The notes beneath the pieces were generated by a model, which was given only the letters and a program-made list of their open reading frames with translations, was not told where the DNA came from and did no database searches. Shown in pieces: positions 39,973 to 51,964 of a stretch of DNA of 64,000 nucleotides (position 1 is its first letter; each line of letters begins with the position of its first letter). This stretch comes from Thermomonas sp. GTDB lineage: Bacteria > Pseudomonadota > Gammaproteobacteria > Xanthomonadales > Xanthomonadaceae. The DNA is taken from assembly GCA_020692565.1 (NCBI GenBank), contig JAIMKJ010000004.1:1-64000 (forward strand), given 5' to 3'. The position numbers and the translations under genes were made by a program.

Positions 39973-40331
39973 GGCGGAGTCGGCCAGGCAGTCGCGTCAT
40001 CGCATTCTCCGGAATGCCGATGCCGAGGAAAGTCCGGGCTCCACAGGGTACGGTGCCAGGTAACGCCTGGGCGGCGCGAGCCGACGGAAAGTGCAACAGA
40101 AAGATACCGCCGATGTTTGCGCAAGCAGGCAGGCAAGGGTGAAATGGTGCGGTAAGAGCGCACCGCGAGTCCGGCAACGGACCGGCACGGCAAACCCCAC
40201 CGGGAGCAAGACCAAATAGGGAGACGATGCCGCGACCCGCGGTGTCTCCGGGTAGGTTGCTTGAGCGTATCGGTGACGATGCGCCTAGAGGAATGACTGT
40301 CCACGACAAAACCCGGCTTATCGGCCGGCTC
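39973..40331 (+). ncRNA. rnpB: RNase P RNA, bacterial type A
   Basis: GAGGAAAGTCCGGGCTCCACAG, GGTAAGAGCGCACCGCG, GGCAAACCCCACCGGGAGCAAGACCAAATAGGG, GAATGACTGTCCACGACAAAACCCGGCTTATCGG. Confidence 0.95.
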
Positions 40332-40527
40332 CGTCTTTATTTTCTCCAAGCACTTCCATACCCCGCTCGCGCCCCGCGCGAGTCGCCCCCTAACTCAGGG
40401 GGCATGTGCTTCGTCGGACGGGCCTCCTGTTTTCCTGGGCTGTGTCTGGAGAGCAGGGGCTTGGCGGTGCGCGAGCCGCCCGCTGACTCAGGGGGCCTGG
40501 CGCTGTCTGATTCGACCGATCAAGTCT

Positions 40528-40593
40528 GTAGAGCGGCCTTCAGGTCGCTGAAACTTCTCCGGACACGTGGCAGCGGGCTGAAGCCCGCTCTAC
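40528..40593. repeat. REPIN-like inverted pair of GTAG-type REPs
   Basis: GTAGAGCGGCCTTCAGGTCGCTG ... CAGCGGGCTGAAGCCCGCTCTAC. Confidence 0.85.
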
Positions 40594-40628
40594 AGGCCGC
40601 TGCCGACTCGCGCGGCGTCGAGCGGATT

Positions 40629-41180
40629 TCATGCTTCGCGACGAAGTCGTTCGACGTATTCGGCCTCCAGCCGCGTGTGCGTGCGCCAGAACGGGCGCGG
40701 CGGCTGCCCGGACAGGCGGTCTTCGAGAATGCCCAGATGTGTATGCCAGCCGCCGGCGACGCTGGTCAGTTCGCGAGTCGACAGACGCCGGTGGATCAGG
40801 ACAAGCCTGACCCGTTCGCCTTCGGCAGTCAGTGCGATGTCGACTTCCGACTGGGCGTCCTGCGGTCGCGACGGGTCATCGCCCCAGGTGAAGACCAACC
40901 GCTGCGGTGGCTCGCATCGCCGGATGCGACCGCGGACTTCGCCGCTGTTTTCCTGCGCGCGATAGACCTCCGGGGCCCGGTCGTCGTCGGGCGAGAGTTC
41001 GGCGTTGTGGAATTGCAGCGCGATATCGCCGCCGGGGACGAGCGTCATCGGTCCATCCGCGAGCCACAGCCTGCGCTTTTCGGGTTCGACCAGATGCGCC
41101 CAGACGCGCTCGATCGGGCCGGGCAGCATGCGTTCGAAACGGAGGGCATCGTTGGCGATCGGGTGGCCGTATGCGTTCAT
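40629..41180 (-). CDS. SRPBCC/AHSA1 family protein
   Basis: RFERMLPGPIERVWAHLVEPEKRRLWLADG; overlaps stop of upstream arsR-type gene. Confidence 0.9.
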   Translation of the reverse strand: MNAYGHPIANDALRFERMLPGPIERVWAHLVEPEKRRLWLADGPMTLVPGGDIALQFHNAELSPDDDRAPEVYRAQENSGEVRGRIRRCEPPQRLVFTWGDDPSRPQDAQSEVDIALTAEGERVRLVLIHRRLSTRELTSVAGGWHTHLGILEDRLSGQPPRPFWRTHTRLEAEYVERLRREA

Positions 41181-41545
41181 GGCGAGGGTTCCTTGGGCGA
41201 TGGCGTCGGGGGTGTCGCGTCTGTGGCGACCAGCAGGGCTTCAAGCGCGTCCAGTCGCTGGTTCCAGAACTGCGCGTACTCGCGCAGCCATCCGTCCGCA
41301 TGGGCCAGCGGCGCGGCATCGAGTGCGCACAGGTGTGTGCGGCCGCGGACGGTGCGTTTGACCAGGCCGGCGCGTTCGAGCGTCTTGATGTGCTTGGAGG
41401 CGGCGGCGAGGCTGATCCGGTGCGGTGCGGCCAATTCGCCGACGCTGCGGTGATGCTGGCGCAACTCGGCGAGCATCGCCCGGCGGGTGGGGTCGGCAAG
41501 CGCCTGGAAGACGCGATCGAGCGATGCGGGTTGATATTCAATCAT
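41177..41545 (-). CDS. ArsR family HTH transcriptional regulator
   Basis: DRVFQALADPTRRAMLAELRQHHRSVGELAAPHRISLAAASKHIKTLERAGLVKR. Confidence 0.93.
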   Translation of the reverse strand: MIEYQPASLDRVFQALADPTRRAMLAELRQHHRSVGELAAPHRISLAAASKHIKTLERAGLVKRTVRGRTHLCALDAAPLAHADGWLREYAQFWNQRLDALEALLVATDATPPTPSPKEPSP

Positions 41546-41593
41546 GAGGTTGAATATCCGCCGGCACACGGAGATTGTCAACCATATGGTTGA
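41534..41593. promoter_or_regulatory. Two ArsR operator-like palindromes
   Basis: ATATTCAA-N8-TTGAATAT (41534-41557) and TCAACCATATGGTTGA (41578-41593). Confidence 0.6.
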
Positions 41594-41780
41594 ATACTGT
41601 CGTTCGTGTGACGGAAAGCCCCTCTGGAAGCCCACCTGAGCGCCGGTTCAGGCAGCCGCCGCAGGGCTCTCAATCTCAAAATTTGAGACGAAACAGAGGG
41701 TTGTGGATAAACCTTGAACCAGTCTGTGAACATCGCTGCAAGTCATTGACGAACTTAGTGAATTTGGTCTCAGAAAGTTG

Positions 41781-41842
41781 TTGACAACCCTGTGTACGAC
41801 TCCTAATGTGGCGACTCGTGGGAAAACCGGGTCTTTAGTGGT
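41781..41842 (+). promoter_or_regulatory. dcw/mraZ promoter with MraZ-box-like repeats
   Basis: TTGACA-17 nt-TAATGT; GTGGC, GTGGG, CGGGT, GTGGT at exact 10-bp steps (41808, 41818, 41828, 41838). Confidence 0.65.
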
Positions 41843-41893
41843 TTTTTCGAGTTGACCAAGCCCGCCGAAGACGGGCACAACCAGGCAGGCAAC

Positions 41894-42340
41894 GTGTTCC
41901 AGGGTGAGACCGCCATCACGATCGACGACAAGGGCCGGCTGGCGATTCCGACCAGCTACCGGGACTTGATCGCGCGGGCCTGCGAGAGCCGGCTGGTCAT
42001 CACTTACAACCCGTTCGAAGCCGGCTCGCTGTACCTCTACCCGCAGCCGATCTGGGAGCAGGTCCGCGACCAGGTCAATGCATTGCCCAGAACCAAGAGC
42101 GTCAGTCGCACGCTGCAGCTGAAGCTGGTGGGTGCGGCGACCTTCGTCGAACCCGACGGCAACGGCCGCATCGGCGTGCCGGCGAGCCACCGCAGCGCGG
42201 TCGGCATCGAAAAGCGCGCGGTGTTGCTCGGGATGGGCGACAAGTTCGAACTATGGAGCGAGCAGGCGCACCACGCGCAGATCCGCATGACGCTCAGCGA
42301 TGCGGATCTCGGCGAGGCGCTGCTCGACCTGCAACTGTGA
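41894..42340 (+). CDS. mraZ: Transcriptional regulator MraZ
   Basis: [27 protein letters not shown] start likely. Confidence 0.95.
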   Translation: MFQGETAITIDDKGRLAIPTSYRDLIARACESRLVITYNPFEAGSLYLYPQPIWEQVRDQVNALPRTKSVSRTLQLKLVGAATFVEPDGNGRIGVPASHRSAVGIEKRAVLLGMGDKFELWSEQAHHAQIRMTLSDADLGEALLDLQL

Positions 42341-43299
42341 TCGCGGGTGGCGCGGGTGCAGTGCCCGCCCACCTTCCGGTGCCGCACTTGCCTGTCATGT
42401 ACGCGCAGGTCATGGAAGGACTGCGAATTCGGGAGGACGGAACCTATCTGGACGGCACGTTCGGACGCGGCGGTCATGCGCGCGGCGTGCTGCAACAATT
42501 GAATGCCGGAGGTCGGTTGCTGCTGATGGACAAGGACCCCGAAGCGATCCTCGTCGCCGAACGCGAGTTCAGCGCGGATCCGCGCGTGTCGATCCATCGC
42601 GGCAGCTTCACCGATCTGGCGCATTGGGCGCTGGCCCAGCAGGGGCTCGACGGCGTGCTGTTCGATCTCGGCGTGTCTTCGCCGCAGCTGGATGTCGCCG
42701 AGCGCGGCTTCAGCTTCGGCAAGGACGGACCGCTGGACATGCGCATGGACCCGGACAGCGGCGAAAGCGCAGCGCAGTGGCTGGCGCAAGCGGATGATCG
42801 CGAAATCGCCGATGTGCTCTGGACCTACGGCGAGGAAAAGCAGAGCCGGCGCATCGCCCGGGCGATCGTCGCCCGCCGCGACGATGCGCCGCTGACGCGC
42901 ACCGCGCAGTTGGCCGAACTCATCGCGTCGGTCGTTCCGCGCGGCGCCCAGAAGATCCACCCCGCGACCCGCAGCTTCCAGGCCATCCGCATCTTCATCA
43001 ATCGCGAACTCGAAGACCTTGAACACGGCCTCGACGCCGCGCTCGCGGCATTGAAGCCCGGCGGCCGGCTTGCGGTGATCAGTTTCCATTCGCTGGAAGA
43101 CCGCATCGTCAAACGTTTCATCCTGCAACACGCCAAGGCGCCACCGGCCAACCGCCGGATGCCGGTCGAAATCGCGTTCACGCCGACGCTGGCGATGATC
43201 GGCGGTTCCCGGAAAGCCACCGAGGCCGAACTCGCGGTCAATCCGCGCGCCCGCAGCGCAGTGCTGCGCGTCGCCGAAAAGCTGGCAGGTGCCGCATGA
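42337..43299 (+). CDS. rsmH: 16S rRNA (cytosine(1402)-N4)-methyltransferase
   Basis: [40 protein letters not shown]. Confidence 0.96.
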   Translation: MIAGGAGAVPAHLPVPHLPVMYAQVMEGLRIREDGTYLDGTFGRGGHARGVLQQLNAGGRLLLMDKDPEAILVAEREFSADPRVSIHRGSFTDLAHWALAQQGLDGVLFDLGVSSPQLDVAERGFSFGKDGPLDMRMDPDSGESAAQWLAQADDREIADVLWTYGEEKQSRRIARAIVARRDDAPLTRTAQLAELIASVVPRGAQKIHPATRSFQAIRIFINRELEDLEHGLDAALAALKPGGRLAVISFHSLEDRIVKRFILQHAKAPPANRRMPVEIAFTPTLAMIGGSRKATEAELAVNPRARSAVLRVAEKLAGAA

Positions 43300-43562
43300 G
43301 CGTGCGCCTGATCGTGGCCGTACTGATCATCGCCGATCTGATCGCGGCGATCGGCGTGGTCCACGCGCGTTACAGCCATCGCCAGCGGTTCGTCGAGCTG
43401 TCGCGGCATGAGAAGGCGCGCGACGAACTCAATATCGAATTCAGCCGCCTGCAGCTGGAACAAGCGACCTGGGCGGAAAGCAACCGCATCGACCAGATCG
43501 CGCGCACCCGGCTGGGCATGAAGACGCCGGAGCCGGCCGATATCGTGGTGGTGCGCCCATGA
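43296..43562 (+). CDS. ftsL: Cell division protein FtsL
   Basis: Short single-TM coiled coil between rsmH and ftsI. Confidence 0.92.
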   Translation: MSVRLIVAVLIIADLIAAIGVVHARYSHRQRFVELSRHEKARDELNIEFSRLQLEQATWAESNRIDQIARTRLGMKTPEPADIVVVRP

Positions 43563-45460
43563 CCTGGATGGCGTCCCTGCGCGACCGCTGGCAGCGCCGC
43601 AACGACCGTCGCGGTCCGGCGCCGCGCGGTCGCGCCCGTTTCGACCTGCGCGGCCGGCTGATGCTGGTCACCGGCGCGCTCGGCGTGTGCGCGCTGGCGC
43701 TGGTCGCGCGCGCGGTCGATGTACAACTGGTGCGCAGCGCGTTCTATCAGCAGCAAGGCGACGAGCGCTTCCTGCGCGACGTCGAGATTCCGACCAGTCG
43801 CGGCATGATCACCGACCGCAACGGCGAACCGCTGGCGGTGTCGACGCCGGTGGAATCGATCTGGGCGAATCCGCAGGAAGTGCTGAAGTCGCCGCAGACG
43901 CTGCCGCGACTCGCGGCGGCGCTCGGTATCGATGCCGACCAGCTCACCCGCAAGCTCACCCAGCGCGCGGACAAGGAGTTCGTCTACCTCAAGCGTCGGA
44001 TCAATCCGGCCGAGGCGCGGCGGATCCTCGCGCTGAATATCCCGGGTGTGTTCTCGCAGCGCGAATATCGCCGCTATTACCCGCAGAGCGACGCGATCGC
44101 GCACGTGCTGGGCTTCACCAACATCGACGATCGCGGCCAGGAAGGGCTTGAACTGGCGTTCGACGAATGGCTGCGCGGCACCGCCGGCCTGAAGCGTGTG
44201 ATCCGCGACCGCCGCGGTCGCACGGTCGAAGAAGTCGATCTGATCCGCGCCGCCGAACCGGGCAAGAACCTGACTCTGACCATCGACCGCCGGATCCAGT
44301 TCCTCGCCTATCGCGAGCTCAGGCACACGCTGCTCGAAAGCGGCGCCACCAGCGGTTCCGCGGTGGTCCTCGATGTCGCGACCGGAGAAGTGTTGGCGAT
44401 GGTGAATCTGCCGTCGTTCAATCCGAACGCGGCCACGCTGGGCAATCGCGAGGCGCACCGCAATCGCGCGGTGACCGATCTGATCGAACCCGGTTCGACG
44501 ATGAAGCCGCTCACTGTGGCCGCGGCGCTGGAAGCCGGCGTGATCACGTCGAAAACGGTGTTCAATACCCATCCCGGCTGGATCGCGAACGGCAAATACC
44601 GCACGAGCGACACCCATAACTACGGGATGCTCGACACCACCGGCGTGATCACCAAGAGTTCGAACGTGGGTGCCTCGAAGATCGTTCACATGTTGCCGGA
44701 CAAGGACTTCTACGATTTTCTTGTGCGCTTCGGTTACGGCCGCAGCACCGGCAGCGGCTTCCCGGGCGAAAGCCCCGGCCTGCTGCCGAAACCCGCGCGT
44801 TGGAGCGGCACCAGCAAGCAGACCATGTCGTACGGCTATGGCCTGAGCGCCACGCCGCTGCAGATCGCGCACGCCTACGCGACGCTGGGCAACGGTGGCC
44901 GCGCGACCGTGCCGACCTTCGTCAAGGGCGAAGTGGGCGAAGCGATCCAGGTGCTCGACGAACACATCGCGCGCGACATTGTACGGATGATGCAGACCGT
45001 GACCGAACCGGGCGGCACCGCGACCCAGGCCGCGATTCTCGGTTACCACGTCGCCGGCAAGACCGGTACCGCGCGCAAGGCCAGCAACGGCGGCTATTCG
45101 CGCCGCTACATCGCGTTCTTCGCCGGTCTGGTGCCGGTGGACAATCCGCGCTTCTCGATGGCGGTGGTGATCAACGATCCCGATCCCGCGCGCGGTTATT
45201 ACGGCGGTCCGGTGTCGGCGCCGGTGTTCAAGAATGTGATGGAAGGCGCGCTGCGGCTGATGGACGTGCCGCCGGACGATATCGACACCTGGCTCGCGGC
45301 GCAGGCCGCCGCCGACGCCAAGCGCAATCGTCAGGCCGGCGTGGTGCGGGCCGCGCTGCCCGTGGTGCCGACGCCTGTCGCGCCGCTGTCCGCCAGGCCG
45401 ATGCCGGCCGCGTTGGTCGAAGCGATCGATGCGCTGCCCGCTACCGGAGGTGCGCGATGA
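43559..45460 (+). CDS. ftsI: Peptidoglycan D,D-transpeptidase FtsI (PBP3)
   Basis: [31 protein letters not shown] motifs. Confidence 0.97.
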   Translation: MTWMASLRDRWQRRNDRRGPAPRGRARFDLRGRLMLVTGALGVCALALVARAVDVQLVRSAFYQQQGDERFLRDVEIPTSRGMITDRNGEPLAVSTPVESIWANPQEVLKSPQTLPRLAAALGIDADQLTRKLTQRADKEFVYLKRRINPAEARRILALNIPGVFSQREYRRYYPQSDAIAHVLGFTNIDDRGQEGLELAFDEWLRGTAGLKRVIRDRRGRTVEEVDLIRAAEPGKNLTLTIDRRIQFLAYRELRHTLLESGATSGSAVVLDVATGEVLAMVNLPSFNPNAATLGNREAHRNRAVTDLIEPGSTMKPLTVAAALEAGVITSKTVFNTHPGWIANGKYRTSDTHNYGMLDTTGVITKSSNVGASKIVHMLPDKDFYDFLVRFGYGRSTGSGFPGESPGLLPKPARWSGTSKQTMSYGYGLSATPLQIAHAYATLGNGGRATVPTFVKGEVGEAIQVLDEHIARDIVRMMQTVTEPGGTATQAAILGYHVAGKTGTARKASNGGYSRRYIAFFAGLVPVDNPRFSMAVVINDPDPARGYYGGPVSAPVFKNVMEGALRLMDVPPDDIDTWLAAQAAADAKRNRQAGVVRAALPVVPTPVAPLSARPMPAALVEAIDALPATGGAR

Positions 45461-46941
45461 GTCGTCGCATGCGTCTCGCCGAGCTGCTGCCCGATGTCGC
45501 AGGCGTTGCCGCGGACGTCGAAATCTCCGGTCTGGTGCAGGACAGTCGCGCGATCGCGCCCGGCGATGCGTTCGTCGCGATCGCCGGCTTCGGCGCGCAT
45601 GGCCTGAATTTCGTCGCGCAGGCGAAGGCCGCCGGTGCGGTCGCGACGCTGTTCGAGCCGCCGATGCCCGACGAATTCACGGCGGCGGTTGTCGGCGAGA
45701 TGCCGATGATCGCCGTGCCCGATCTGCGCGCGCGCCTCGGCGCGATGGCCGACCGGTTCCACGGCGAGCCATCGCGGGCGATGACGACGGTCGGCGTCAC
45801 CGGCACCAACGGCAAAACCTCGACCGTGCAGTTGTTGGCGCAGGCGTGGACATTGCGCGGCCGTCGCGCCGGCACCATCGGCACGCTCGGCGCCGGCCTG
45901 TACGGCGAAGCGGTGCCGAACGGTTTCACCACGCCGCTGGTGCTGCAGCTGCATGCGTTGCTCGCGCAACTGCGCGATGCCGGCGCCGACGCGGTGGCGA
46001 TGGAAGTCAGTTCGCACGCGCTGGATCAGGGGCGCGTCGACGGCGTGCATTTCAAGGTCGGGTTGTTCACCAACCTGACCCGCGATCATCTCGATTATCA
46101 CGGCACGATGGCGGCTTACGGCGATGCGAAGGCGAAGTTGTTCGCTTGGCCGGGCCTCGACACCGCAGTGCTGAATCTCGACGATGCGTTCGGTCGCGAA
46201 CTGTGTGCCAGCATCCACGGGTCGATCCGCACGATCGGCGTGAGTTCGCGCGGCGTGGAAACGGCAGCCCTGCGCGCCGACGACATCGTGCTCGATCTTG
46301 CCGGGCTGTCGTTCTCGCTGCGTTTCGATGGCGAAAGCCATGCCGTGCGTTCGCCGCTGCTGGGTCGTTTCAACGTCGACAATCTGCTCGCGGTCGCCGC
46401 TGCGCTGCATGCGCTGGGCGACACGCCGGCGGACATCGTCGCCGTGTTGTCGGTATTGAAGCCGGTGCACGGCCGCATGAACCGCCTCGGCGGCGATGGA
46501 CGCCTGCCGCTGGTGGTGATCGATTACGCGCACACGCCGGACGCGCTGGAGCAGGCGTTGACCAGCCTGCGCGCGCATGCCGCGGGCAGGCTGGTGTGCG
46601 TGTTCGGCTGCGGCGGCGACCGCGATCGCGGCAAGCGTCCGCAGATGGCCGCCATCGCCGAAACCCGTGCCGACGCGGTGATCGTCACCGACGACAATCC
46701 GCGCACCGAAAACGGCGATGCCATCGTTGCCGATATCGTCGCCGGCTTCGCGAACCCCGACGCCATCGTCATCCGTCGCGATCGCGCCGCCGCCATCGCG
46801 CATGCGATCGCCGCCGCCGCCGCGAACGATATCGTGTTGATCGCAGGCAAGGGTCACGAGTCCTATCAGGACATCGACGGTGTGCAGTCTCCGTTCGACG
46901 ACACTGCGACCGCGCACGCGGCGCTGGAGACGCGCGCATGA
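45457..46941 (+). CDS. murE: UDP-MurNAc-tripeptide synthetase, meso-DAP type
   Basis: [23 protein letters not shown]. Confidence 0.96.
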   Translation: MSRRMRLAELLPDVAGVAADVEISGLVQDSRAIAPGDAFVAIAGFGAHGLNFVAQAKAAGAVATLFEPPMPDEFTAAVVGEMPMIAVPDLRARLGAMADRFHGEPSRAMTTVGVTGTNGKTSTVQLLAQAWTLRGRRAGTIGTLGAGLYGEAVPNGFTTPLVLQLHALLAQLRDAGADAVAMEVSSHALDQGRVDGVHFKVGLFTNLTRDHLDYHGTMAAYGDAKAKLFAWPGLDTAVLNLDDAFGRELCASIHGSIRTIGVSSRGVETAALRADDIVLDLAGLSFSLRFDGESHAVRSPLLGRFNVDNLLAVAAALHALGDTPADIVAVLSVLKPVHGRMNRLGGDGRLPLVVIDYAHTPDALEQALTSLRAHAAGRLVCVFGCGGDRDRGKRPQMAAIAETRADAVIVTDDNPRTENGDAIVADIVAGFANPDAIVIRRDRAAAIAHAIAAAAANDIVLIAGKGHESYQDIDGVQSPFDDTATAHAALETRA

Positions 46942-48404
46942 CGCCGCTGCCGCTCTCGCGTATCGCGCAGGCCGTGAACGGGCGTCTCGTCGGCGACGAT
47001 CTGACCGTCGACGCGTGGGTCACCGACACCCGCCGCCTCGATGGCGAGGCCTCCTCCGCATCGCTGTTCGTCGCGCTGAAGGGCGAGCATTTCGACGGCA
47101 ACGATTACGTCGCGCAGGCGGCTTCGCGCGGCGCGTGCGCGGCGCTGGTGTCGCGCCAGGCGGACGTGTCGATTCCGCAGATCGTGGTCGCGGATACCGA
47201 GCGCGCATTGGCGTCGCTGGCGGCATCGGTGCAGCGTACGCGCGCTACCCGGGTGCTTGCGGTGACCGGCAGCAACGGCAAGACCAGCGTGAAGGCGCTG
47301 ACGTTCTCGATCCTCGAGGCGGCCGTCGCGGCGCGGGGCATGCCCGGTCGCGCCTACACCACACCGGGCAACCGCAACAACGAAATCGGCCTGCCGCTCG
47401 CGGTGCTGGATGCGCCGGAAGACGCGCTGTACGCCATCTACGAAATGGGCGCCGGCAAACCGGGCGATATCGCCTATCTCACCGAAATCGTTCGTCCGGA
47501 CGTGGCGCTGGTCAACAACATCGCGCCGGCCCACATCGAACGCATGGGCAGTCTGCTCGGTATCGCCGACACCAAGGCCGCGATCTACGACGCGCTGCCC
47601 GCAGACGGCGTGGCCGCGATCAACGCCGACGATGCGTTCGCGCCGTATTTCGCTGAACGCGCGCATGGTCACCGTTTGATCCGCTTCGCGCTCGACGTGA
47701 ATGCCGACGTGACCGCGCGCGACATCGCGCTGGATGTCGAAGGCTCGCGCTTCGTGCTGGTCGCGCCGCAGGGCGAAGCGCGGATCGCGCTGGCGATGCC
47801 CGGTCGTCACAACATCCTCAACGCATTGGCGGCGGCATCGCTCGCGCTGGGCGCCGGCATCGATCTGCCGGTGATCGCCGCCGGTCTCAATGCCGCGCAG
47901 CCGGTCGCCGGTCGCTTGAACACGCATCGCCTCGGCAGCGGCGCGATGCTGATCGACGACAGCTACAACGCCAATCCCGGCTCGCTCAGCGCTGCGATCG
48001 ACACGCTCGCCACGGGCGGCGGCGAACGCTGGCTGGTGCTGGGCGACATGCGCGAGCTCGGCGACGATGCGGCCTCGTTGCATGCCGAAGTCGGACGCCG
48101 CGCGAAGGCCTCCGGTATCGCGCGGCTGTACGCGCTGGGCGAATTCAGCGCGGCGGCGACGGACGCGTTCGGCGACGATGGCCGCAGTTTCGAAAGCCAT
48201 GCCGCCCTCGCGGACGCGCTGCGCGCCGATATCGCGGCGAATCCGACAGCGGACATGCTGCGGGTGCTGGTCAAGGGGTCGCGCGGCAGCGCGATGGACA
48301 GGATCGTGAGCGCCATGCTCGCGAATGAAACATCGATGAACGACACGCTCACGAACGACATGCACGCGAACGACGCGGGCGGGGGAGATACGCATGTTGC
48401 TTGA
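46938..48404 (+). CDS. murF: UDP-MurNAc-tripeptide-D-Ala-D-Ala ligase
   Basis: [30 protein letters not shown]. Confidence 0.96.
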   Translation: MTPLPLSRIAQAVNGRLVGDDLTVDAWVTDTRRLDGEASSASLFVALKGEHFDGNDYVAQAASRGACAALVSRQADVSIPQIVVADTERALASLAASVQRTRATRVLAVTGSNGKTSVKALTFSILEAAVAARGMPGRAYTTPGNRNNEIGLPLAVLDAPEDALYAIYEMGAGKPGDIAYLTEIVRPDVALVNNIAPAHIERMGSLLGIADTKAAIYDALPADGVAAINADDAFAPYFAERAHGHRLIRFALDVNADVTARDIALDVEGSRFVLVAPQGEARIALAMPGRHNILNALAAASLALGAGIDLPVIAAGLNAAQPVAGRLNTHRLGSGAMLIDDSYNANPGSLSAAIDTLATGGGERWLVLGDMRELGDDAASLHAEVGRRAKASGIARLYALGEFSAAATDAFGDDGRSFESHAALADALRADIAANPTADMLRVLVKGSRGSAMDRIVSAMLANETSMNDTLTNDMHANDAGGGDTHVA

Positions 48405-49491
48405 ACTGACCCGCTGGCTGGAACAACTGCAAAGTCTGTTCGGCCTGTTCGGTTATCTGACCTTCCGCGGCATTCTCGCGGCGTTGACCTCGCTGGCCCT
48501 GTCGCTGTGGTGGGGGCCGGCGGTCATCGCGCGTCTCGCCCAGCTCAAGGGCGGCCAGCCGATCCGCAAGGATGGCCCGCAGTCGCATTTCTCCAAAGCC
48601 GGCACGCCGACGATGGGCGGTGCGCTGATCCTGCTGACGGTGATCGCATCGGTGCTGCTGTGGGGCGACCTGCGTAACCGCTACGTCTGGCTGGTGATGG
48701 CGGTTATGGTCGCGTACGGCTGCATCGGTTGGTGGGACGACTGGATCAAGATCGTCAAGCGCGACCCCAACGGCATGCGTTCGCGCACCAAATACGCGCT
48801 GCAGTCGGTGTGCGGCCTCGCCGCCGGTCTGTTCCTGTATTTCACCGCCGACGCACCCGCCGCGACCACGCTCTACATCCCGTTCTTCAAGGAAGTCGCA
48901 TTGCCGCTGGTCGGGATCGGCGGCACGATCTTCTTCGTGTTCATCGCGTATTTCTGGATCGTCGGCTTTTCGAACGCGGTGAATCTCACCGACGGCCTCG
49001 ACGGCCTCGCGATCATGCCGACGGTGCTGGTCGCATGCGCCCTGGGCGTATTCGCCTATGCGTCCGGCAACGCGGTGTTCTCCAGCTATCTGCAGATCCC
49101 GCCGGTGCCGGGTGCCGGTGAACTGGTGATCATCTGCGCCGCGATCGCCGGCGCAGGTCTGGGATTCCTGTGGTTCAACACCTACCCCGCGATGGTGTTC
49201 ATGGGCGACATCGGCGCGCTCGCGCTCGGCGCCGTGCTCGGCTGCATCGCGGTGATCGTGCGCCAGGAACTGGTGCTGGTGCTGATGGGCGGCATCTTCG
49301 TGATCGAAACACTGTCGGTGATGATCCAGGTCGCGTCGTTCAAGCTCACCGGCAAGCGCGTGTTCCGGATGGCGCCGATCCACCATCACTTCGAACTGAA
49401 GGGTTGGCCGGAGCCGCGCGTGATCGTGCGGTTCTGGATCATCTCCGTGATCCTCGTGCTCGTCGGTCTCGCCACGTTGAAGATCCGCTGA
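48394..49491 (+). CDS. mraY: Phospho-MurNAc-pentapeptide transferase
   Basis: [28 protein letters not shown]. Confidence 0.97.
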   Translation: MLLELTRWLEQLQSLFGLFGYLTFRGILAALTSLALSLWWGPAVIARLAQLKGGQPIRKDGPQSHFSKAGTPTMGGALILLTVIASVLLWGDLRNRYVWLVMAVMVAYGCIGWWDDWIKIVKRDPNGMRSRTKYALQSVCGLAAGLFLYFTADAPAATTLYIPFFKEVALPLVGIGGTIFFVFIAYFWIVGFSNAVNLTDGLDGLAIMPTVLVACALGVFAYASGNAVFSSYLQIPPVPGAGELVIICAAIAGAGLGFLWFNTYPAMVFMGDIGALALGAVLGCIAVIVRQELVLVLMGGIFVIETLSVMIQVASFKLTGKRVFRMAPIHHHFELKGWPEPRVIVRFWIISVILVLVGLATLKIR

Positions 49492-50846
49492 TGCAGAACT
49501 GGCTCTCCCTTCCGCGCTTCGGTCTCGGCCAGCAGGCCACGCGTCTCGACGCGTTGCCCGGCCGCTACGACCCGTGGCTGCTCGGCGCGTCGATCGCGCT
49601 GGCTTGCCTCGGCGTGGTGATGGTCGCGTCCAGCTCGATCGCGATCGGCGAAGGCCTCGATGTCGGCCCCTACTATTTTCTCACCAAGCACCTGGTGTTC
49701 CTCGTGCTCGGCGCGGGCGTGGCCGGGTTGCTGATGCGCACGGAACTCAAGAGCATCGAACAGCAGGATCGGTTGATGCTGGTGCTGTGTTTCGTGCTGC
49801 TGGTGCTGGTATTCGTTCCGGGTATCGGCAAGACCGTCAACGGCGCGAAGCGCTGGCTCGATTTCGGCATCATGGGTTTCCAAGCGGTGGAAGCGGTGAA
49901 GCTGATGTATATCGTGTGGCTCGCCAGCTATCTGGTGCGCTTCCGCGACGAAGTGAACGCGACCTGGGGCGCGATGCTCAAGCCGCTCGGGGTCGCTGTG
50001 GTGCTGGTCGCGTTGCTGGTCATGCAGCCGGACTTCGGTTCGCTGTCGCTGATCCTGGCGATCACCGCCGGCATGCTGGTGCTGGGCGGCGTGCACATGC
50101 CGCGGATGTTCGGTCCGGTGCTGTTCGGTCTGCCGCTGCTGGCGATCGTCGCGATCGCCGAGCCCTACCGCGTGAGCCGTCTGACCTCGTTCCTCGATCC
50201 GTGGAAGGATCCGTTCAACACCGGTTACCAGCTCACCAATGCGCTGATGGCGGTGGGGCGCGGCGAGTGGTTCGGCGTTGGTCTCGGGGGCTCCGTGCAG
50301 AAGCTCGCTTACCTGCCTGAAGCGCATACCGACTTTATCCTGGCGGTGATCGCCGAGGAGTTGGGTTTCGTCGGCGTGTGTCTGGTAATCGCGCTGTACG
50401 CGGTGCTGGTCGGTCGTGCGTTCTGGGTCGGCCTCAAGTGCGTCGAGATGCGCCGCCATTTCGCCGGCTATTGCGCGTTCGGCGTGGCGCTGCTGATCGG
50501 ATTGCAGAGTTTCGTGTCGATCGGCGTGAATCTCGGCATGCTGCCGACCAAGGGGTTGACCTTGCCGCTGATTTCCTACGGCGGTTCCAGCGTGCTGGGC
50601 ACGTGCGCGGCGCTCGGTCTGCTGCTGCGGATTTCCTACGAACTCGACCGCGCCGAGCGCCAGGTCGCGCGGCTGCGCGGCGAAGCGGCGCAGCCGCCAA
50701 CGCAGCCGCCGCCGCCGGGCGCGGCGTCCACGGGCATTCCGATGGCGCCGTCGGCTGCCGGCATGACCGGCCAGCCGCTGCGGACCGCGCGCGGTACCAG
50801 CCGCCTGCGCGATCGCGTCGAACCGACGTTCGGGAGGAGCGCATGA
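49491..50846 (+). CDS. ftsW: Lipid II flippase/glycosyltransferase FtsW
   Basis: [45 protein letters not shown]. Confidence 0.96.
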   Translation: MQNWLSLPRFGLGQQATRLDALPGRYDPWLLGASIALACLGVVMVASSSIAIGEGLDVGPYYFLTKHLVFLVLGAGVAGLLMRTELKSIEQQDRLMLVLCFVLLVLVFVPGIGKTVNGAKRWLDFGIMGFQAVEAVKLMYIVWLASYLVRFRDEVNATWGAMLKPLGVAVVLVALLVMQPDFGSLSLILAITAGMLVLGGVHMPRMFGPVLFGLPLLAIVAIAEPYRVSRLTSFLDPWKDPFNTGYQLTNALMAVGRGEWFGVGLGGSVQKLAYLPEAHTDFILAVIAEELGFVGVCLVIALYAVLVGRAFWVGLKCVEMRRHFAGYCAFGVALLIGLQSFVSIGVNLGMLPTKGLTLPLISYGGSSVLGTCAALGLLLRISYELDRAERQVARLRGEAAQPPTQPPPPGAASTGIPMAPSAAGMTGQPLRTARGTSRLRDRVEPTFGRSA

Positions 50847-51964
50847 GCGCGGTCGAATCCGTGTCCAACGCACCGGTGATGATCTTCGCCGGCGGCACCG
50901 GCGGCCATATTTTCCCGGGCCTCGCGGTCGCGGCTGCGCTGCGCGCGCGCGACGTGCCGGTGGTGTGGCTCGGCGCCGAAGGTGGCATGGAAACGCGACT
51001 GGTTCCTCAACATGGCATCGCGATCGAGACCATCGCCATCTCCGGGCTGCGCGGCAAGGGCATCGGCACGTTGCTGCGCGCGCCGCTGCGCGTGCTGTCC
51101 GCGATCCGCGCCGCCGCGCGCGTGCTGCGCAAGCACCGCCCGCGCGCGGTCATCAGTTTTGGCGGGTTCGCAGCGGGGCCGGGCGGCATCGCCGCCGCAC
51201 TGGCCGGTATCCCGCTGCTGGTGCACGAACAGAACCGCGCGCCGGGCATGACCAATCGCGTGCTGGTGAAGTTCGCGCGCTGCGTGCTGACGGGTTTCCC
51301 GGACGCATTTCCGGGCAAGGAGACTGTGGTCGGCAATCCGGTGCGCAGTGTGATCAGTGAGGTCGCAGCGCCACGCGAACGATTCGAAGGCCGCAGCGGC
51401 GCATTGCATGTGCTGGTGCTCGGCGGCAGTCAGGGTGCGCGCGCGCTGAACGAATCGGTGCCGCAGGCGCTGCGTCAGCTGCAGGGCGCGGAGATCGAAG
51501 TGCGCCACCAGTGCGGCGAAAAGATGCGCGAGGACGCCGAACGCGCCTACGCCGCCGCTGGCGTCGAGGCGTCGGTCGAGCCCTTCATCGCCGATATGGC
51601 CGCGGCCTATGCGTGGGCAGACGTGGTGGTGTGTCGCGCCGGTGCGCTCACGCTCGCGGAAGTCTGCGCCGCCGGTGTCGCCAGCGTGCTGGTGCCGCTG
51701 CCGACCGCAGTGGACGACCATCAGACCAAGAATGCCCAATATCTCGCGCAGCGCCGCGCCGCCGTCCTGTTGAAACAGGACGCCGAGCTTTCCGATCGCC
51801 TCGCGATGACGCTGCGCGAACTCGTGCTTGATTCAGGCAAGCGGCTGTTCATGGCCGAAGCCGCGCGTTCGCTCGCCAGACCCGATGCGGCCGACCGCGT
51901 CGCCGACGCCGTGCTGCAGGTCGGCACGCAGCGCGCCGGCAAGCCACAGGAGTCCCGCGCATGA
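50843..51964 (+). CDS. murG: Undecaprenyldiphospho-muramoylpentapeptide beta-N-acetylglucosaminyltransferase
   Basis: [30 protein letters not shown]. Confidence 0.97.
   Translation: MSAVESVSNAPVMIFAGGTGGHIFPGLAVAAALRARDVPVVWLGAEGGMETRLVPQHGIAIETIAISGLRGKGIGTLLRAPLRVLSAIRAAARVLRKHRPRAVISFGGFAAGPGGIAAALAGIPLLVHEQNRAPGMTNRVLVKFARCVLTGFPDAFPGKETVVGNPVRSVISEVAAPRERFEGRSGALHVLVLGGSQGARALNESVPQALRQLQGAEIEVRHQCGEKMREDAERAYAAAGVEASVEPFIADMAAAYAWADVVVCRAGALTLAEVCAAGVASVLVPLPTAVDDHQTKNAQYLAQRRAAVLLKQDAELSDRLAMTLRELVLDSGKRLFMAEAARSLARPDAADRVADAVLQVGTQRAGKPQESRA

Noticed and set aside
39749-40215. Small ORFs around 39749-40215
   Set aside because: They overlap RNase P RNA, whose conserved motifs explain the sequence.
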